DNA of 64,000 nucleotides from Dryocosmus kuriphilus (GCA_038277395.1 CM076192.1:50701119-50765118); one strand, 5' to 3'. Numbered from the stretch's first letter, positions 23,401-35,293 are shown. Notes: generated by a model from the letters alone, not told the origin. Program-made: numbers and translations.

Positions 23401-26400
23401 ATAATCTTTCGAGGGGTTGACAAGTCGTGAAGTCTGGTGTACATTTGTAATGAAATTTTCTGAAGTCTCCTGAAATATCTGAAACCTCGTGAAATATCTG
23501 AAGTCACTTAAAGTCACTTCAAGTCACATGAAGTCGCATGAAGTCACTTGAAGTCAATTGAATTCTCCTGAAGTCAGTGAATTTTTCAGTTCAAATCAAA
23601 GTTCTCTTATCTCCATTTAAATATTAATATTAATATTTATTGTCACTATTAAACATAAATATTATGTTCGCATTATAATATTAATTGTAATTATTAGTAA
23701 TAATATAATATTAATATTATATATTAATTTAATAATAACAATAAATATTCCTATCAATATTTAAATTGAGATAACAGAACTTCAGTTTGAAGTTCCCACC
23801 AAAAATCGGAAGCGAATTTTCGCGATTTTTTAAATTCGATGAAAATTACAAAAGTTACATAATTTTCAATATTTTCAAAATTTTCAAAAAATATCGAGTA
23901 TCGTAATGAGAATGTAATCGGCAAAGTCGCAGGACGCAGGTGCTTTGAGAACTTTCTTCAAAGTGAAATTGAAAAACAATGCTCAGTTCCGATTTATGAC
24001 TGTAGTTCATCAAATCATCAGGGGTTTGAATTACAGTTTTCGATTTAAGTTACAATATTTATGATATTTGAAATTAAGTTTAAATGCAGGCATATAATGT
24101 ACAAAAGCGAGCGCGTAGCGCCAATGAGAATGCGCCCGTCTCTGTCGAGCATATTTTACTTTTTATTTTACGATTGAATAGAATCCGATATTTGGCAATA
24201 AGCACGATTATAACTTTGTAAAAAAATGCCTCTTTAGTTGCAGCTAAAATAATTGAAAAATCATGGGGTCCTCCCTTAAATTCATACAGATGATTAATTA
24301 TTTTATACATCGCAGGCATGATTAATGCGTATTACATGCCTGTTTTCAACCGCTTAAGTAACCCGTTATCGGCCAGTGGTGGGAGCAGTACAATAATAGC
24401 CTCATTATTGTACTAGGACAATAATGAGATGTCGCGCGTGCACAGTTGCTTTCTCCTCGTAGGCATTATTATCCTCCATACCATGTATTGTACGTGCAAT
24501 AATCCTAAAGAGTGAGCGGGGTGGAGACGGGGGATCTTTCCGGCCTAAATTTTACTCTTTCTTTGAGATATGACTGTGTGAAAAATAAATCGAACATTTT
24601 TTCAGTTTTCAGGAACACTCTAAACATTGGTTATCATATCTTGTTAAATAGGATGAGAATATATCTTGAGTAACTAAGAGTAAATTCGAGAATTAAAAAG
24701 AGTACAAAGTCTACGATAATGTCATAGTAATTGCGTAAGTGAGAATATAATCTATACAAATATATAGTAAAATCTAATATCGTCATACAGAGTAATTCAT
24801 ATCGATATTATCAATAAGATAAAACAAATCTCGAAATAAATTAAATAAGTGTCATGAGCTTCTAGCTTAAAAACAAGCAGAAATCATATCAAAATAAAGA
24901 TAAAAAAATGAAAATCTGAAACACAAAAGCAGCTTATCTTTAAAATAAAACCATTTTAATTTCAAGACCTGCAAAATTAGAGTAATAGGTACAAGTTTTA
25001 TCTCGACACTTTTAAACAGAAAAATATCCAATGGTTTCAAAAAGAGTTTATTTAAAATTTAAACTATCAAAATTAAACAATTTTACATTTAGAGCAATCA
25101 AAATTCGACAAGTTCAAAAATAAGCAGTGAAAATTGAAAAAAAATGAAATTCAATTCAAACTGAAATTGTACAAGATCAGGCGATCGAATGAAATTTTCA
25201 GCTCATTTATATGAATCTTCAATCTAAACTTTTTAATTTTGAACATTATCAGATTCACTGTGCAATTATGTAAGTAGAAAATCGTAAGTAATCTTGTACG
25301 ATAATTGTTCTAGGTTACACAGTTGTAGGTTATTGTCATCCTGATTTATTTGATATCTATTTATTAATTTATTATCTACGTGGTGATGGCGAAACGTTGA
25401 TTTAAAAACAACGATTTAATAAATGACCAGTAAACCGAAAAACCATTAATATTTTTGCAAATATTAATTTTATTGATGTGAAATTTTCAGACAATATATT
25501 TTATCAGAGGATGAACTCATGATAATTTTCGCGATTTTTTATGGTTGAAAAATACGCGAGATAAATAAAACAAATTCTCAAAAGAAACACCGTCGACCGG
25601 ATTTGAACCGGCAACCTTCTCATTTCCAGTGAGACGCGCTACCAGTTGAGCCTCCACGGACCAACAGTGAAATTTTCGGAACTTGTGTTTACGGAGTCTC
25701 CAGGGTTTGAGACACACATAGATGATGTTACACGATAGTTGTGTCAAAGTGAATTGATATTTGAAACTGATGAATTTTTTACATTCTCATCAGAGAAGGT
25801 ATTAGATTTATGCAAAATTTGATTTTCGCGGATTTCATGAAATATCCACGTTTTGAGACCTCCTGAATCCGAAAAAAAAAAACGGTTTTTACGACGGTGT
25901 CTGTCTGTCTGTTGTCGTCGTCGTCGCCGTTGTTGTCGTCGTTGTTGTCGTCGTTGTCGTCGGAGTCTGTTCCCACGATAACTTTCGAAGGACTAATCGG
26001 ATTGGAGTGCGCTTTGGTACACTTCTTTAAGGGGTAAAAAGAAAGGGCGAGTTCGTTAACCAGCGGTTTTTGACCAACGGTCATGGTTTTATTCATCAAA
26101 AACGGTTCTCACAAATTCAAAAAATCCACTTTCTGGCTAAACTATGAGAGATACAAAAAAAATATAAGAAAGTAAAATTGTTCATCTCGAAAAAATCTAC
26201 AAATTTTGCATTTTTGATAAAATGAACGGTTTTTGTTTTAATCAAGAAAACGCTATTAAAATTAAAAAAAACTCTGGTTTCCCGCCAAAATATTCAAGAT
26301 GCAAAAAAAAATGGCAAAGAACAAAGTTGTTCAATTTAAAAGGATCTACAAATTTGGTTTCAACCATTTTTTGATAAAATGCACGGTTTTTGTTTTAATC

Positions 26401-28647
26401 AATAAAACGTTATTAAAAATCAAAAATTTCAAATTTCCCGCCAAACTATGGAAGATACGGAAAAATAATAATAAATAAAGTTGTTCGCCTCAAAAAGATC
26501 TACAAATTTGCTGTCTATCATTTTTTTGAGGAGACGCGTATTTTTTGAGTTATTCGTGAAATATGTTATGAAATATAAATAAAACAACTTTTCAGGAAAA
26601 CTGTGCAAGATATGAGAAAATAAATATATTGCCTGAAAATTTCACATCAATAAAATTAATATTTGCATAATATAAATCAAGATGATATAATAATTCGATG
26701 ATTAAGATCTTTAAAAAAAAAAAAAAATTCATCAGTTTCAAACATTAATATTTTTATTATTAAGGATTTCAATTGAAAATTGTTCAATTATCAATAATTA
26801 AATTTTAAACAGGAGAGTTTTTAATACTTCAATTGAAAATTGCACATCTTTTCTTTATGTACGTCTTGAACGCTTTTAATTTGAAATTGTCCAATATTTT
26901 TCAATTTTGAATGCCGTGAATCCAAACCAAGCAGTTTTGAATTTTTCAATCTATAAAAATCTATAAAAAATGTATTCTGAAATTAATCGATTTCAATTAA
27001 TATAATAATAATTCAAGTATAAGAAGAACTTTTATTTTTAATACTCCAACTTTGAACAATTAAACATTTTAATTATTAAGTAATGAAAACTTTTTGCATT
27101 AAAGGAGGAAAAGACACATTTCTTGGAAAAAATATTTAATTATACTTTTAAGAATCGCAATATTATTATCGTTAATACTGCTTGACAGAGAGAAGATTGC
27201 TGTTTATGAGACAAATTTAAAACATACAAAAATTGCCTATCTAACAATTTTTTTTTTGTCTAAATTAATTTCATATTGCTTTTTACAAAAATACTTTAAA
27301 ATTTCGCAAATACTAAGGCTTCTCATTTGAAATGAATTTGCAGAATGTGAAAGGATTCAGTTTCAAGGTCTTGAAAATTCAATTTTTTTAATAAAGAAGG
27401 CTTGATACCTAAAGTTCAAAATAATCAACTATTAAGGCTTTCAATTTGAAACTGCCAAATTTTTAATATATTTAAATTTCAACTTTTTATAAATTTGCAA
27501 AGAATTTAATTACGAAAATTTCGACTATTATTAAGGCATTCAATTTGAAAATTAAATTTAGAAAGATTCATGTCACACTTGATCAACTTTAAATGCTATA
27601 TAGATTAAAAATCATATAATTTATCAAATTTTGATCTAAAATAATTCAATTTTGAACATTAACATAATTTGAATATCACTAGGCTAGCCCCCCCCCCCCC
27701 CCCCGCCCTTCTAAAGTGCTTTACGTTATGCTTGAACTGCAACTAAACTAAAAATTCTCAAACTGTTAAGGCCTTTATTTCTAAACTATGCACAGTTTTG
27801 TACAATTTTTCTTGAAATTTTTTAATATCAAACCAAAGATTTTGTAATATTTCAATTTAAAAGTTTTAAATACTTTCAACTCAAATCATATTTTGAAAAG
27901 GAAATTATTGCTTGAAATATAAAGCATTGAAAATGGCACAAAGTTTTTAGCGTTTAAACTAAATCATTAAATTAAATATTAAAATGATAAAATTCTATAT
28001 ATATCTTCAGAATTGATTTTACAATTAGCTATTTTAAAGAATTCCAAAACGAATTCGTTTCCTCTCACATTATTTAATATTATGTAGACCAAATGTCATT
28101 TAAAATTGTAATGTAGGTTTTTCTACTAAAACTAAGAATTAACTGAATACCCGGTCTTTTCAGGGTATACCGGTCATTGGTCACTCACTTCTATTAGCTA
28201 TTTGAATACTTTATAATACACCTAATCTGATAATATAAAAAGCAATTTTGAAGGCGGGACTTTGTTAGCCGAGGGTGTGTAAATATTGAAGGTCAAAGAG
28301 GTCAAAATTGACAAATCTCTTTGCGTAGGCGGATTACACTCAGCTTCATTTTAATCATCCATTAGAATTGCTTTTATGCATACACGTGAGTATCAATAAC
28401 ATGACAAACATAATGCAGGATCGTAGTTGACATATCACTCGATACGATTACAACGGAATAATATTTTTTGGCTGATTGCCATAAGCGGATCAAAGGATTT
28501 CAACGACGTTTCTCTTCGAACGTTTTTTATTTTTTATTTTTTATATCATACCGAAACCGTCTCAAATTAAAGAAGAGGAATTAAATATCAAAGGAAAGAT
28601 GTAAGGGCATATCACACTTACCATATGAGCACAAACAATTTCCGCAT
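20422..28647 (-). CDS. Candidate five-exon gene, small protein of 99 residues, unknown function
   Basis: Exons on the minus strand are 28647-28622, 23131-23110, 22180-22121, 21616-21593 and 20589-20422. Every intron has GT...AG. Donors are GTAAGT, GTATGA, GTATTT and GTGAGT; acceptors are CTCAAACAG, CTAACACAG, TTTTTCAAG and a weaker AGTAAAAG. Phases agree: exon 1 ends after two bases of a codon that exon 2 completes as Cys, and the later junctions are in phase 0. The coding total is 300 nt with the stop. The product begins MRKLFVLICLN, hydrophobic enough for a short signal or anchor, then PKEEPQEQASTPIALAPSNK, QRTSDKDM, and a last exon running from WPSYELNQF to DVTRYNYRECL. Third codon positions in the last exon turn GC-rich (CGC GTG ATC TAC), unlike the surroundings. 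I do not recognise the family. The last acceptor is the weakest part: TTATCAG at 20544 is a rival acceptor that would change the reading frame. Confidence 0.45.
22259..22381. mobile_element. Short TA-flanked MITE (AATCAGTG family)
   Basis: TA is followed by CTCTAAATCCGAATCAGC. The right end is CTGATTCAAATTTATAGAG followed by TG, probably a mutated TA. The inverted ends of about 20 bp enclose several TCAGTGA words, total about 120 bp. It lies in the predicted intron between 22180 and 23110. A related start, TACTCTGAATCAGCAAG, follows at 22507 and more family words run to about 22760. Confidence 0.7.
23447..23580. repeat. GAAGTCACTT short tandem repeat
   Basis: Units of about 10-12 bp (GAAGTCACTT, GAAGTCACAT, GAAGTCGCAT, GAAGTCAATT, CTGAAATATCT) are repeated with drift across some 130 bp, inside a predicted intron. 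Confidence 0.8.
23589..23795. mobile_element. Palindromic MITE, about 200 bp
   Basis: The left end GTTCTCTTATCTCCATTTAA and right end TTAAATTGAGATAACAGAAC are near-perfect inverted copies. The core is an AT-only palindrome of AATATTAATATT and ATAATAAC words. Flanking TTCAAATCAAAG and CTTCAGTTTGAAG extend the pairing. It has no coding capacity. Confidence 0.65.
25588..25660 (-). tRNA. tRNA-like sequence or tRNA pseudogene, anticodon GGA in the loop
   Basis: On the minus strand a 73-nt stretch folds as a cloverleaf. The D arm is GGCTCAACTGGTAGCGC, the anticodon stem TCTCA/TGAGA holds the loop CTGGAAA, and the T arm is GCCGG-TTCAAAT-CCGGT with a perfect B box. The acceptor stem has two mismatches and the D stem one. 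The anticodon would be GGA (Ser), but the long variable arm of serine tRNAs is absent. A tRNA pseudogene or the head of a tRNA-derived SINE is therefore more likely than a working tRNA. Confidence 0.45.
25780..26640 (-). mobile_element. R1 dispersed family, copy B (reverse)
   Basis: Reading the minus strand, the body repeats (AATGGTTGAAACCAAATTTG, TAGATCTTTTTGAGGCGAAC, AGTTTGGCGGGAAA) are followed by a long GACAACGACGAC microsatellite and ACAGACAGACACCGTCG, then an end at GATGAGAATGTAA. It is flanked by an inverted pair: GCAAATATTAATTTTATTGA at 25458 and its complement near 26650. The GC-rich hairpin end of the family is missing here. Confidence 0.65.
26750..28600. other. AT-rich non-coding stretch, predicted intron 1
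   Basis: Degenerate words such as TTCAATTTGAAATTGTTCAA recur throughout, suggesting ancient repeat DNA. A run of 17 C occurs at 27688-27704. From about 28140 to 28600 the sequence is less repetitive and could hold regulatory DNA, but no specific site can be named. Confidence 0.4.
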
Positions 28648-29479
28648 GTTTACGTCCGTAATAATAAATCTTTGATGAATCAAATAAATATATTTACCTT
28701 CGTTTTCATGAAGCGAAGGAAGATAAATTTGGCTCAGCAAAAAATATTTATTAATGCCAAATCGCAAAGTATTATCTTGTGGTCCCAAAAGTTTGGATCA
28801 AAACGTTAAATTGGGATTTAAGAATTTAGGAATTAATGACATTCAAAAGGAAAATGAATTTCTCATATTGGATTCTATCTGATCAGCTGTGAATCAACAT
28901 TTGATATTTTTCAATTGTAAATTCAAATACATGTGCATGATATAAAAGTTTGTACTAATAAAGTGAATCAAAATACAGACGTAACCTAAAGAAAATTATA
29001 TCGCATTGACATCAAACAGATATTACTATAAATTTAAAAAAATGAGATTAATATTCTTACAATAAAAAAATTATCAACATATTAAGAATCGGGACATTAG
29101 GAATATTACCAAATACTGAATATGTCGTTGAAATAATTTGCGATCGATCATGTTCGTTATCGCTTCTCTGTAATTCAAAATTTCAAGATAAATTCAGATT
29201 TTTCATCTTTCAATCGTACTTCACTCTTACAATATCAAATTAATATCAACACCTCACGCACTAATCTGCAAGAAATCAAAACATCATGCCTTGACCCATT
29301 TGCACCAGTTTCAATTTTTCAATTTTAAATGAAGAAAAAAACTTTTTCAGGACCACAAACCTAAGAACAAAGTTGAACTATTGAGTATTCTTGAAGATCA
29401 ACAACACTTTCCTTTCAGCACTTGTTATTTTGATATATTTTTCACACGTTTTTCGACCAAAAATGAAAACTTACTCCGT

Positions 29480-29600
29480 AGTAAGGTTGTGGAAGTATCA
29501 AGATTCGGTATGCTCTGAGGGTTCGTTCGATCCTATACTCATACAACCCCTATAGACTTTCCTACCCACTACGTATTTTCGCGATATAAGGGCGCAGACG
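29480..29600 (-). promoter_or_regulatory. Possible promoter and non-coding first exon of the 20-29 kb gene
   Basis: On the minus strand CCCTTATATCGCG at 29580-29592 offers a TATA-like box, and a strong donor GTAAGT follows about 115 bp downstream (CTACGGA then GTAAGTTTTC, 29474-29479). This would give a leader exon spliced to the ATG exon at 28647. On the plus strand the same site reads TATAAGGGCG, so direction is ambiguous. It is positional inference only. Confidence 0.2.
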
Positions 29601-31009
29601 CAAGAAAAGTTGAGTCCAATCCGGGATGGAGTTTCGTCAACCACTGTGGCGCAAATGTTTCATAGGAGATGAACTCCACATGTGATGCAATTTGTGCTGA
29701 TGTAAATTTCCTTAAAACTTATGAAAATGAGTGAAAATTATTCAAAGGTATAGGAAGAACATTGATATTTTGTGATAGCTGGAGTTTGCGCCCCCGATGT
29801 CCATCGTGGTATAGTATTCGGTGCAACAAATCAATAGCATTTCATGCTTACCGCCCTTACCGCCTACATATTTCACCGCGCGCCTTTCTTGTCCTTTTTA
29901 ACAGGATATGCTAAAATAAAAGAATATTTGGCGAAAGAGATGAACTGAATAAAATTATGAATGCCATTCAGTGTAGGAAAGTTTTATTTTTGCATCGGTA
30001 AAGGTAAAGCTGTTTTTGTAATTTCATAATAAAAGAATGGTATAATGGTTGTTGAAAGAAGAGAAAATTAGCTTTAGGAAATAAGCAGATATAAATTTTA
30101 TTAAAATACTGTGAAGATGGGATAATTAAAAAAATAAAGAAATGAAACAAGAAGTTCGATAATTGATGTAGCTATGAGTTTAGAGAACTGAATTTGATTT
30201 GCACTGAGAAAAGTGCTTCGTTGAATGGACAAAACAACAATTGGTTGCACTATATAGATGAAAGAAAATATTATCATTGATTGAATCACATTTTTGTTGA
30301 TTAAAAAAGAAACGTTTATTTGAAGTAAAACAAAAAAATGTTTTTCGATTCTGTAGCAGCTACATATTTTCTTGATTTAACCAAACAGTTTTCTCATGCT
30401 CAGAGATAAAAAAAAACCACTTAATGTTATTTAGTCCATTTCTAAAGTAGATACTTATTATTTTTTTTTTTTTTTTCTCTCAATGAAAAATATTTCACTG
30501 AATTTTTTGGATTTGATGAGCTTTAAAAGGTAGATCTCTCCCTCCCGCCAGCGGCAGAAAAGTGAAAACTATATTCGTTGAACTAATAGAAATACTGCGT
30601 AAAAGAGCCAACTAAGACTTTTCTTTAATTAAAAAAAATTAGTCAAAATGTGGTCAAATAATTTGAATTTTGATAATAATTCAAAACCACTTTTTCCTAT
30701 AGACATTTCTTTTTAATGTTCTTGCCTTTGTTAACAAGTTTTACGCATTCTCCAAATTATAGTCTGTCAAAAATATGTCAATGAATCAAATTATTTATGC
30801 AATTTCTTCAGTATATTAACAGAGAGATTTGTTTTTAATCATCAAGATACATTTTTTACCAGAGTTTTGTGTCTCTAATCAACCGCAAAAATGCATAAAT
30901 TCACGAAATTGAGACAAGGATCGTTCAAATTTTGAATCTCCAGTTATTAACGGATCTTCACGTTTTGGAACTCAATGAGTCCGAAAATCATAAAATTTTG
31001 TCCTTTTCT

Positions 31010-31147
31010 GTATGTATGTATGTATGTATGTGTATATGTATGTGTGTATGTATGTATGTATTTATTTATGTATGCATGTGTGTATGTATGTATGTACGTA
31101 CGTATGTATGTATGTATGTATGTATGTATGTATGTATGTATGTATGT
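31010..31147. repeat. (GTAT)n microsatellite
   Basis: A GTAT/GTGT/TTAT tetranucleotide tract of about 140 bp. Frames through it give runs of alternating Tyr, Val, Cys and Met (plus) or Thr, Tyr, Ile and His (minus), and are not genes. Confidence 0.95.
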
Positions 31148-31317
31148 TATGTCTGCCTGGTTACCTGAATTTGTTGCCGAGCTAACTTTTGAAGGATTTG
31201 TCAAATCAAATCAGCCTTCAATACACTTTTTTAGAGTCCCAAAACTAAGGTCAAATTTGTGAATCAAAGGTTAATCCAAACAAAATAAAAAACTGTAGAG
31301 CATTTAAAAAAAAAAAT

Positions 31318-31735
31318 TTCTTATGATTTTCAGAAATTTTTGTCAAAGTTTCTGGCAGATGACAAAAAGACTTGAAAATTATCTTAATGAAATTTTTAAG
31401 TTCACTACAAATTAAAAAAAACATGATTTTCAATATTTTAAAAATTTTTAAAAATTTTCTTACGATTTTCAGAAATTTTTGTCAAAGTTTCTGGTAGATG
31501 GCAACAAGAGTTGCAAATTATATAAATTATATTTTTTAATTCGATGCATATTAAAAAAGTTACATGATTTTCAATATTTTCGAAATTTCCAAAAAAAATT
31601 TTCTTAAGATTTTCAGAAACTTTTGTCAAATGTTTTGGTAGATGACAACAAGATTTGCAAATTATCTTAATGAGATTTTTAAATTCGATCCAAATTTAAA
31701 TAGTGACATGATTTTCAATATTTAAAAAAATGTCA
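31318..31735. repeat. Three tandem units of about 141 bp
   Basis: The words GATTTTCAGAAATTTTTGTC, TTTCTGGCAGATGACAA and ACATGATTTTCAATATTT recur in order at about 31329, 31469 and 31611. Frames across them are shadows. Confidence 0.85.
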
Positions 31736-32352
31736 AACACTAGAAAAAACTTTTTTTATAACGAAATTTTCGATAAAAGCAAAATTTAAGAGGTTAAAAC
31801 ATTATCAGTATTATGAAATTATTTTTTTTAAAGAGGTTCATCATTTATAATTATGATAACCAAGATATTAAAATAATAGTGCAAGATTTACAGCAAAATT
31901 ATACAGGCGCGTCGGTATAATTTGAAATAATAAATTACCTTTCCGGTAATGATTTCTGATAATAGTTTGTTATTCGTCAATAATTGTTTATTTAATAAAC
32001 AAATAACATAAACAAATGCACATTTGAGGCGTTTATAGACAGAAAGATGTCGATTTTTTCCTTATTCATGTTAAAATTATGTTACCAGTGATGTTTTCTG
32101 ATAAAATTTTACTGTCCATTGCTATTTGTTAATTTTATAAACAAATGACGGTTTATAGGCAGAAAAATTAATTTTTTTTTTTCTTTTAGTTATCATAAAA
32201 TTATATTATCAGTGATGTTTTCTGATAAAATTTAACTTTTCTTTACCATTTGTTAAATTTATAAACAAATTTTATGAACAAATGCACATCGTATGCGTTT
32301 ATATACAGAAATAATTTGTTTTTTCTCTTAGCCATGCTAGAATTATATCGTC

Positions 32353-32475
32353 AGTGCTTTTTTAACGTGAGTCCCCTTGCCCCTCACGATTTGGGGTGCT
32401 TTTTTAACGTGAGTCCCCTTGACCCTCACGATTTGGGGGTGTTTTTTTAACGTGAGTCCCCTTGCCTCTCACGGA
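32353..32475. repeat. Three 43-bp units with stem-loops after the transposase stop
   Basis: Units start at 32353, 32396 and 32439. Each holds TTTTTTAACGTGAGTCCCCT and a CCCTCACG that pairs with CGTGAG, giving a 6-bp stem around TCCCCTTGCCC. The array lies directly downstream of the transposase stop on the minus strand, between the CDS and the left arm. Confidence 0.85.
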
Positions 32476-35293
32476 TCTATCATCAAGAGCTCAAGCGCCT
32501 CAGGATCAAGGATACTATCAGTCTGTTTCCACGTTCCTCTCAGATGTGCCAAGTACGGATCAGATGGGATCAGTAGCTTGTGAATAAGATCAGTATTTGT
32601 TGCATGTCGACTGCATTTCCGAGTATGATACTTACGAAATCGCTTGAAATCTTTGTTTCGTGCCTTTTGAGCTTCTTCTGACAACATGCCAATAGGAATC
32701 AGGAACGATTTAACAATCTTTGAACCATGCAACAAAATTTTGTGCACAGATGACGGCATATAATACCACTGGTATAGACTGATATACAACTGTGCTGTTT
32801 CAAAAGCATAAACTTCAAATTTTGCTGGATCTATTCTGCGTCCACAGGAAAGAACCTGCAAAATTATGCTGAGTCGATGGATCAATCGAAAATCAACACC
32901 TGTTGTTTTGGATGTAAGCTCAGGATCTTGGAAAAATCTCCGTGCAGTGTTGCCATCATTTAAATTCCCAGATCCATTCCTAGGAATGTCTATTACCATA
33001 CCTATTTCTTTTCGAAAGTCATTTTGAAGTCTCGATTTGGCTGCTTGAATCCTTGCTTTTTCTTCTTCAGTTTTTGCTTGCCACTTACAGAGAATCCCAA
33101 GCGATAAGATACATTGAGAATGAGATTCGTGCAACGTAACTTAGCATGAAGAGGTGAAAGACCATACTGATAGTCCTCTCCTCAGGGATTTTCTTTTGCA
33201 GTATTTTATTTAAATCATTCATCTCTGAAAGATTTGATTTACACAAATGGCAGGTTGCTGCACTCGGTGTGCTGCTAAGGTTCTGAAATACTTTCTCATC
33301 TACCATAGTCGACAGCATCTTATGATTTACTTGACACCTAAATTTGCCAAATGCAATCTTATTGGGCAAAAGTCGATTGATTTCTGCTTTTATCCGCCCT
33401 ATCTCAAATCTCGTCAAATTCGGGGTTTCCTTAGCATATTGAAAAGAAACTGGTATGCACAATTTTGTAGAGCCCGGGTGAGGATTTTTCCAAATCTCCT
33501 TACCTTCTGACTCCGACCTGATAGGCACCATTGAGACCATGAATATACCCGAGTCGAAATTTTAGGCCTGTTTTGAACCTGCGTAACCTGAATAAGACCC
33601 CTTTTGGTCCTGCTTCACTCTTTAGGTCCTACTTTCGTCCTCCGACATCCTATTTCCTAAAAATTAGTTCCTATCTTAGACCTCCATGATCTCCGTCATA
33701 TCTGTAGTCTGTATTTTTCTCGTCGATGGCGCTAAGAGCGCTTGACGGGGCCAATAGACGCGGACCAGGGCAATATGGCCGTCCAGCTGTCCAAGTGGCT
33801 AAACAACTGTATCCGACAGTCATTTATTCCAGTATACTAAAAATCTTTATCCCTGTCCTGAACATTCCTGCGAATTACATCAGTGAATAAGTTTTTCTAG
33901 ATTAACCAGACTTGATGCTTGCGCCATGAAGTGAAATAACAATATGTGCCGTGTGATTTTTTGGATTAGCAAAACTTGACGCTTTCATCATGAAGTGAAA
34001 CAAGCGTGCGTGCGGTGTGGTTTATGGAACTTTTACAATGAGCGTCCTAATTTGAGAAAAATCGTCGAATGTTCGTTAATTGGCAGGGATAAAGTGGTAA
34101 TTTTTATTATAAAATCCAAACGAATTTTATGAATGCTTTTTTGTCAGGTCACATTATATATCTAGCATTTCAGTTCCATGATGCGTGCGCAACAGAATAA
34201 GGCGCGCTGAGTGGAGGTGTTAGGAGGGCCATAGGAGGTCCTCACGAGGCCCTACTTTAGGCCTTAAAAGTGGAAGAAATGGAAATATGTGCCACGTTTA
34301 AGGTTCAAAGTAGGACCTTAATTGTATAGAAATAAACCCTCCATAGATACTCCTAAAACCTATTAGGTCCTACAATTAGAGGTTCAAAGTAGGCCTAAAA
34401 TTTCGACTCGGGTACTTTCGTCCGATGTCATGCCATCTGGAAGTTTCTGCTTATATGAGCTTTGGTCTGATGCTCCATTACAGCCATATTTTAGGAAAAG
34501 GGTAATAAATTTGACGCCATTTTCCAACATATAGGACTCGATGCTGGGAATCTTTATTAAACGCTTCACTCTATGATCTAGCAGATCTTGGAATTTAATT
34601 TTGACGCTTTGATCCGTTACGTTTATCGCTGCAATAGGGGGATAACATTCTTTTTTTTCTTTCAGTAAATCCTTATATGGAACATAAATGTCAGCATTTC
34701 TAGCTTTTGCTTGTATACGAATCATTTTATATTGGTGCTTCGAAAGTTTAGCGTCTTCTATCAGTGCAAGAGCTTCATCGTTGGTAAATCTGATGACACT
34801 TCTTACATCCTCACCTTTATCGAGTTCTTCTAAGAGCCGACTTATTTTATTTGCTAATTTTTGTTGTCCACGCTGGTTCTCAGATTACTGAGAAAAGCAT
34901 CTTTAATCTCAAGCTCAGAGTAAGTCTCCCGGATTGTGAGCACCTTTCTTCTCTTTGTCGACTTGGAGCTCTCTTTAAATTCTTCCCGTGATCGTCTACT
35001 ATAGTGCTTGATACAGTTAGAGTAATTGTAAAATTTGTAAGCAACCAGTCAGCATGCCTGTTTTTAAATATGTTTTTCTTGTAAAAGGAAGAATTCCAAT
35101 TTCTTCTGAACATAGGAATGAAGTAACGTAGTATCTTTTCACGGGCCATTTCAACTTGGTTTTCTGCAATCGGGTAAAGATCTTTGATACAATTTATTAT
35201 TAGGCTACACAAATCTGCATCATTTTCCTTGGAATTTTCGATCGAAATATTGCATAACGTTTTTATGGGTATCTCGAGGGTACACATTTTCAA
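32469..35293 (-). pseudogene. RAG1/Transib-superfamily transposase, decayed
   Basis: Read on the minus strand in order: an N-terminal part from ATG 35293 (REKILRYFIPMFRRNWNSS), a basic stretch SREEFKESSKSTKRRK in another frame, ISRLLEELDKGEDVRSVI, then YGCNGASDQSSYKQK where RAG1 and Transib have the first catalytic Asp. Here the codon at 34479-34477 is AAT (Asn). After an inserted element come PHPGSTKLCIPVSF, MVDEKVF (Asp codon 33300-33298, matching RAG1 Asp708), the zinc pair CHLC (33252-33241), LNDGNTARRFF, the zinc pair HKILLH, SEEAQKARNKDFKRFRK, and TSDPY-like SDPYLAHL before the stop. The position expected for the catalytic Glu in KARNK is Lys. At least four frameshifts and an 865-bp insertion break the frame. 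The fold identity rests on motif order and spacing recalled from RAG1. Confidence 0.85.
33548..34412. mobile_element. 865-bp TA-flanked element inside the RAG1-like gene
   Basis: Inverted ends CCCGAGTCGAAATTTTAGGC and GCCTAAAATTTCGACTCGGG are perfect over 20 bp, then continue with drift to AGGTTCAAA. TA lies at 33546-33547 and 34413-34414. Removing the element and one TA lets the transposase run on in frame (DGMTSDES then IFMVSMVPI), which confirms the borders. The interior has GGCCTAC and AGGTCCT words and no transposase, so it is a non-autonomous element. Confidence 0.88.

Noticed and set aside
30932..31262. Frames rich in Tyr, Val, Cys and Met
   Set aside because: Read-through of a GTAT microsatellite.
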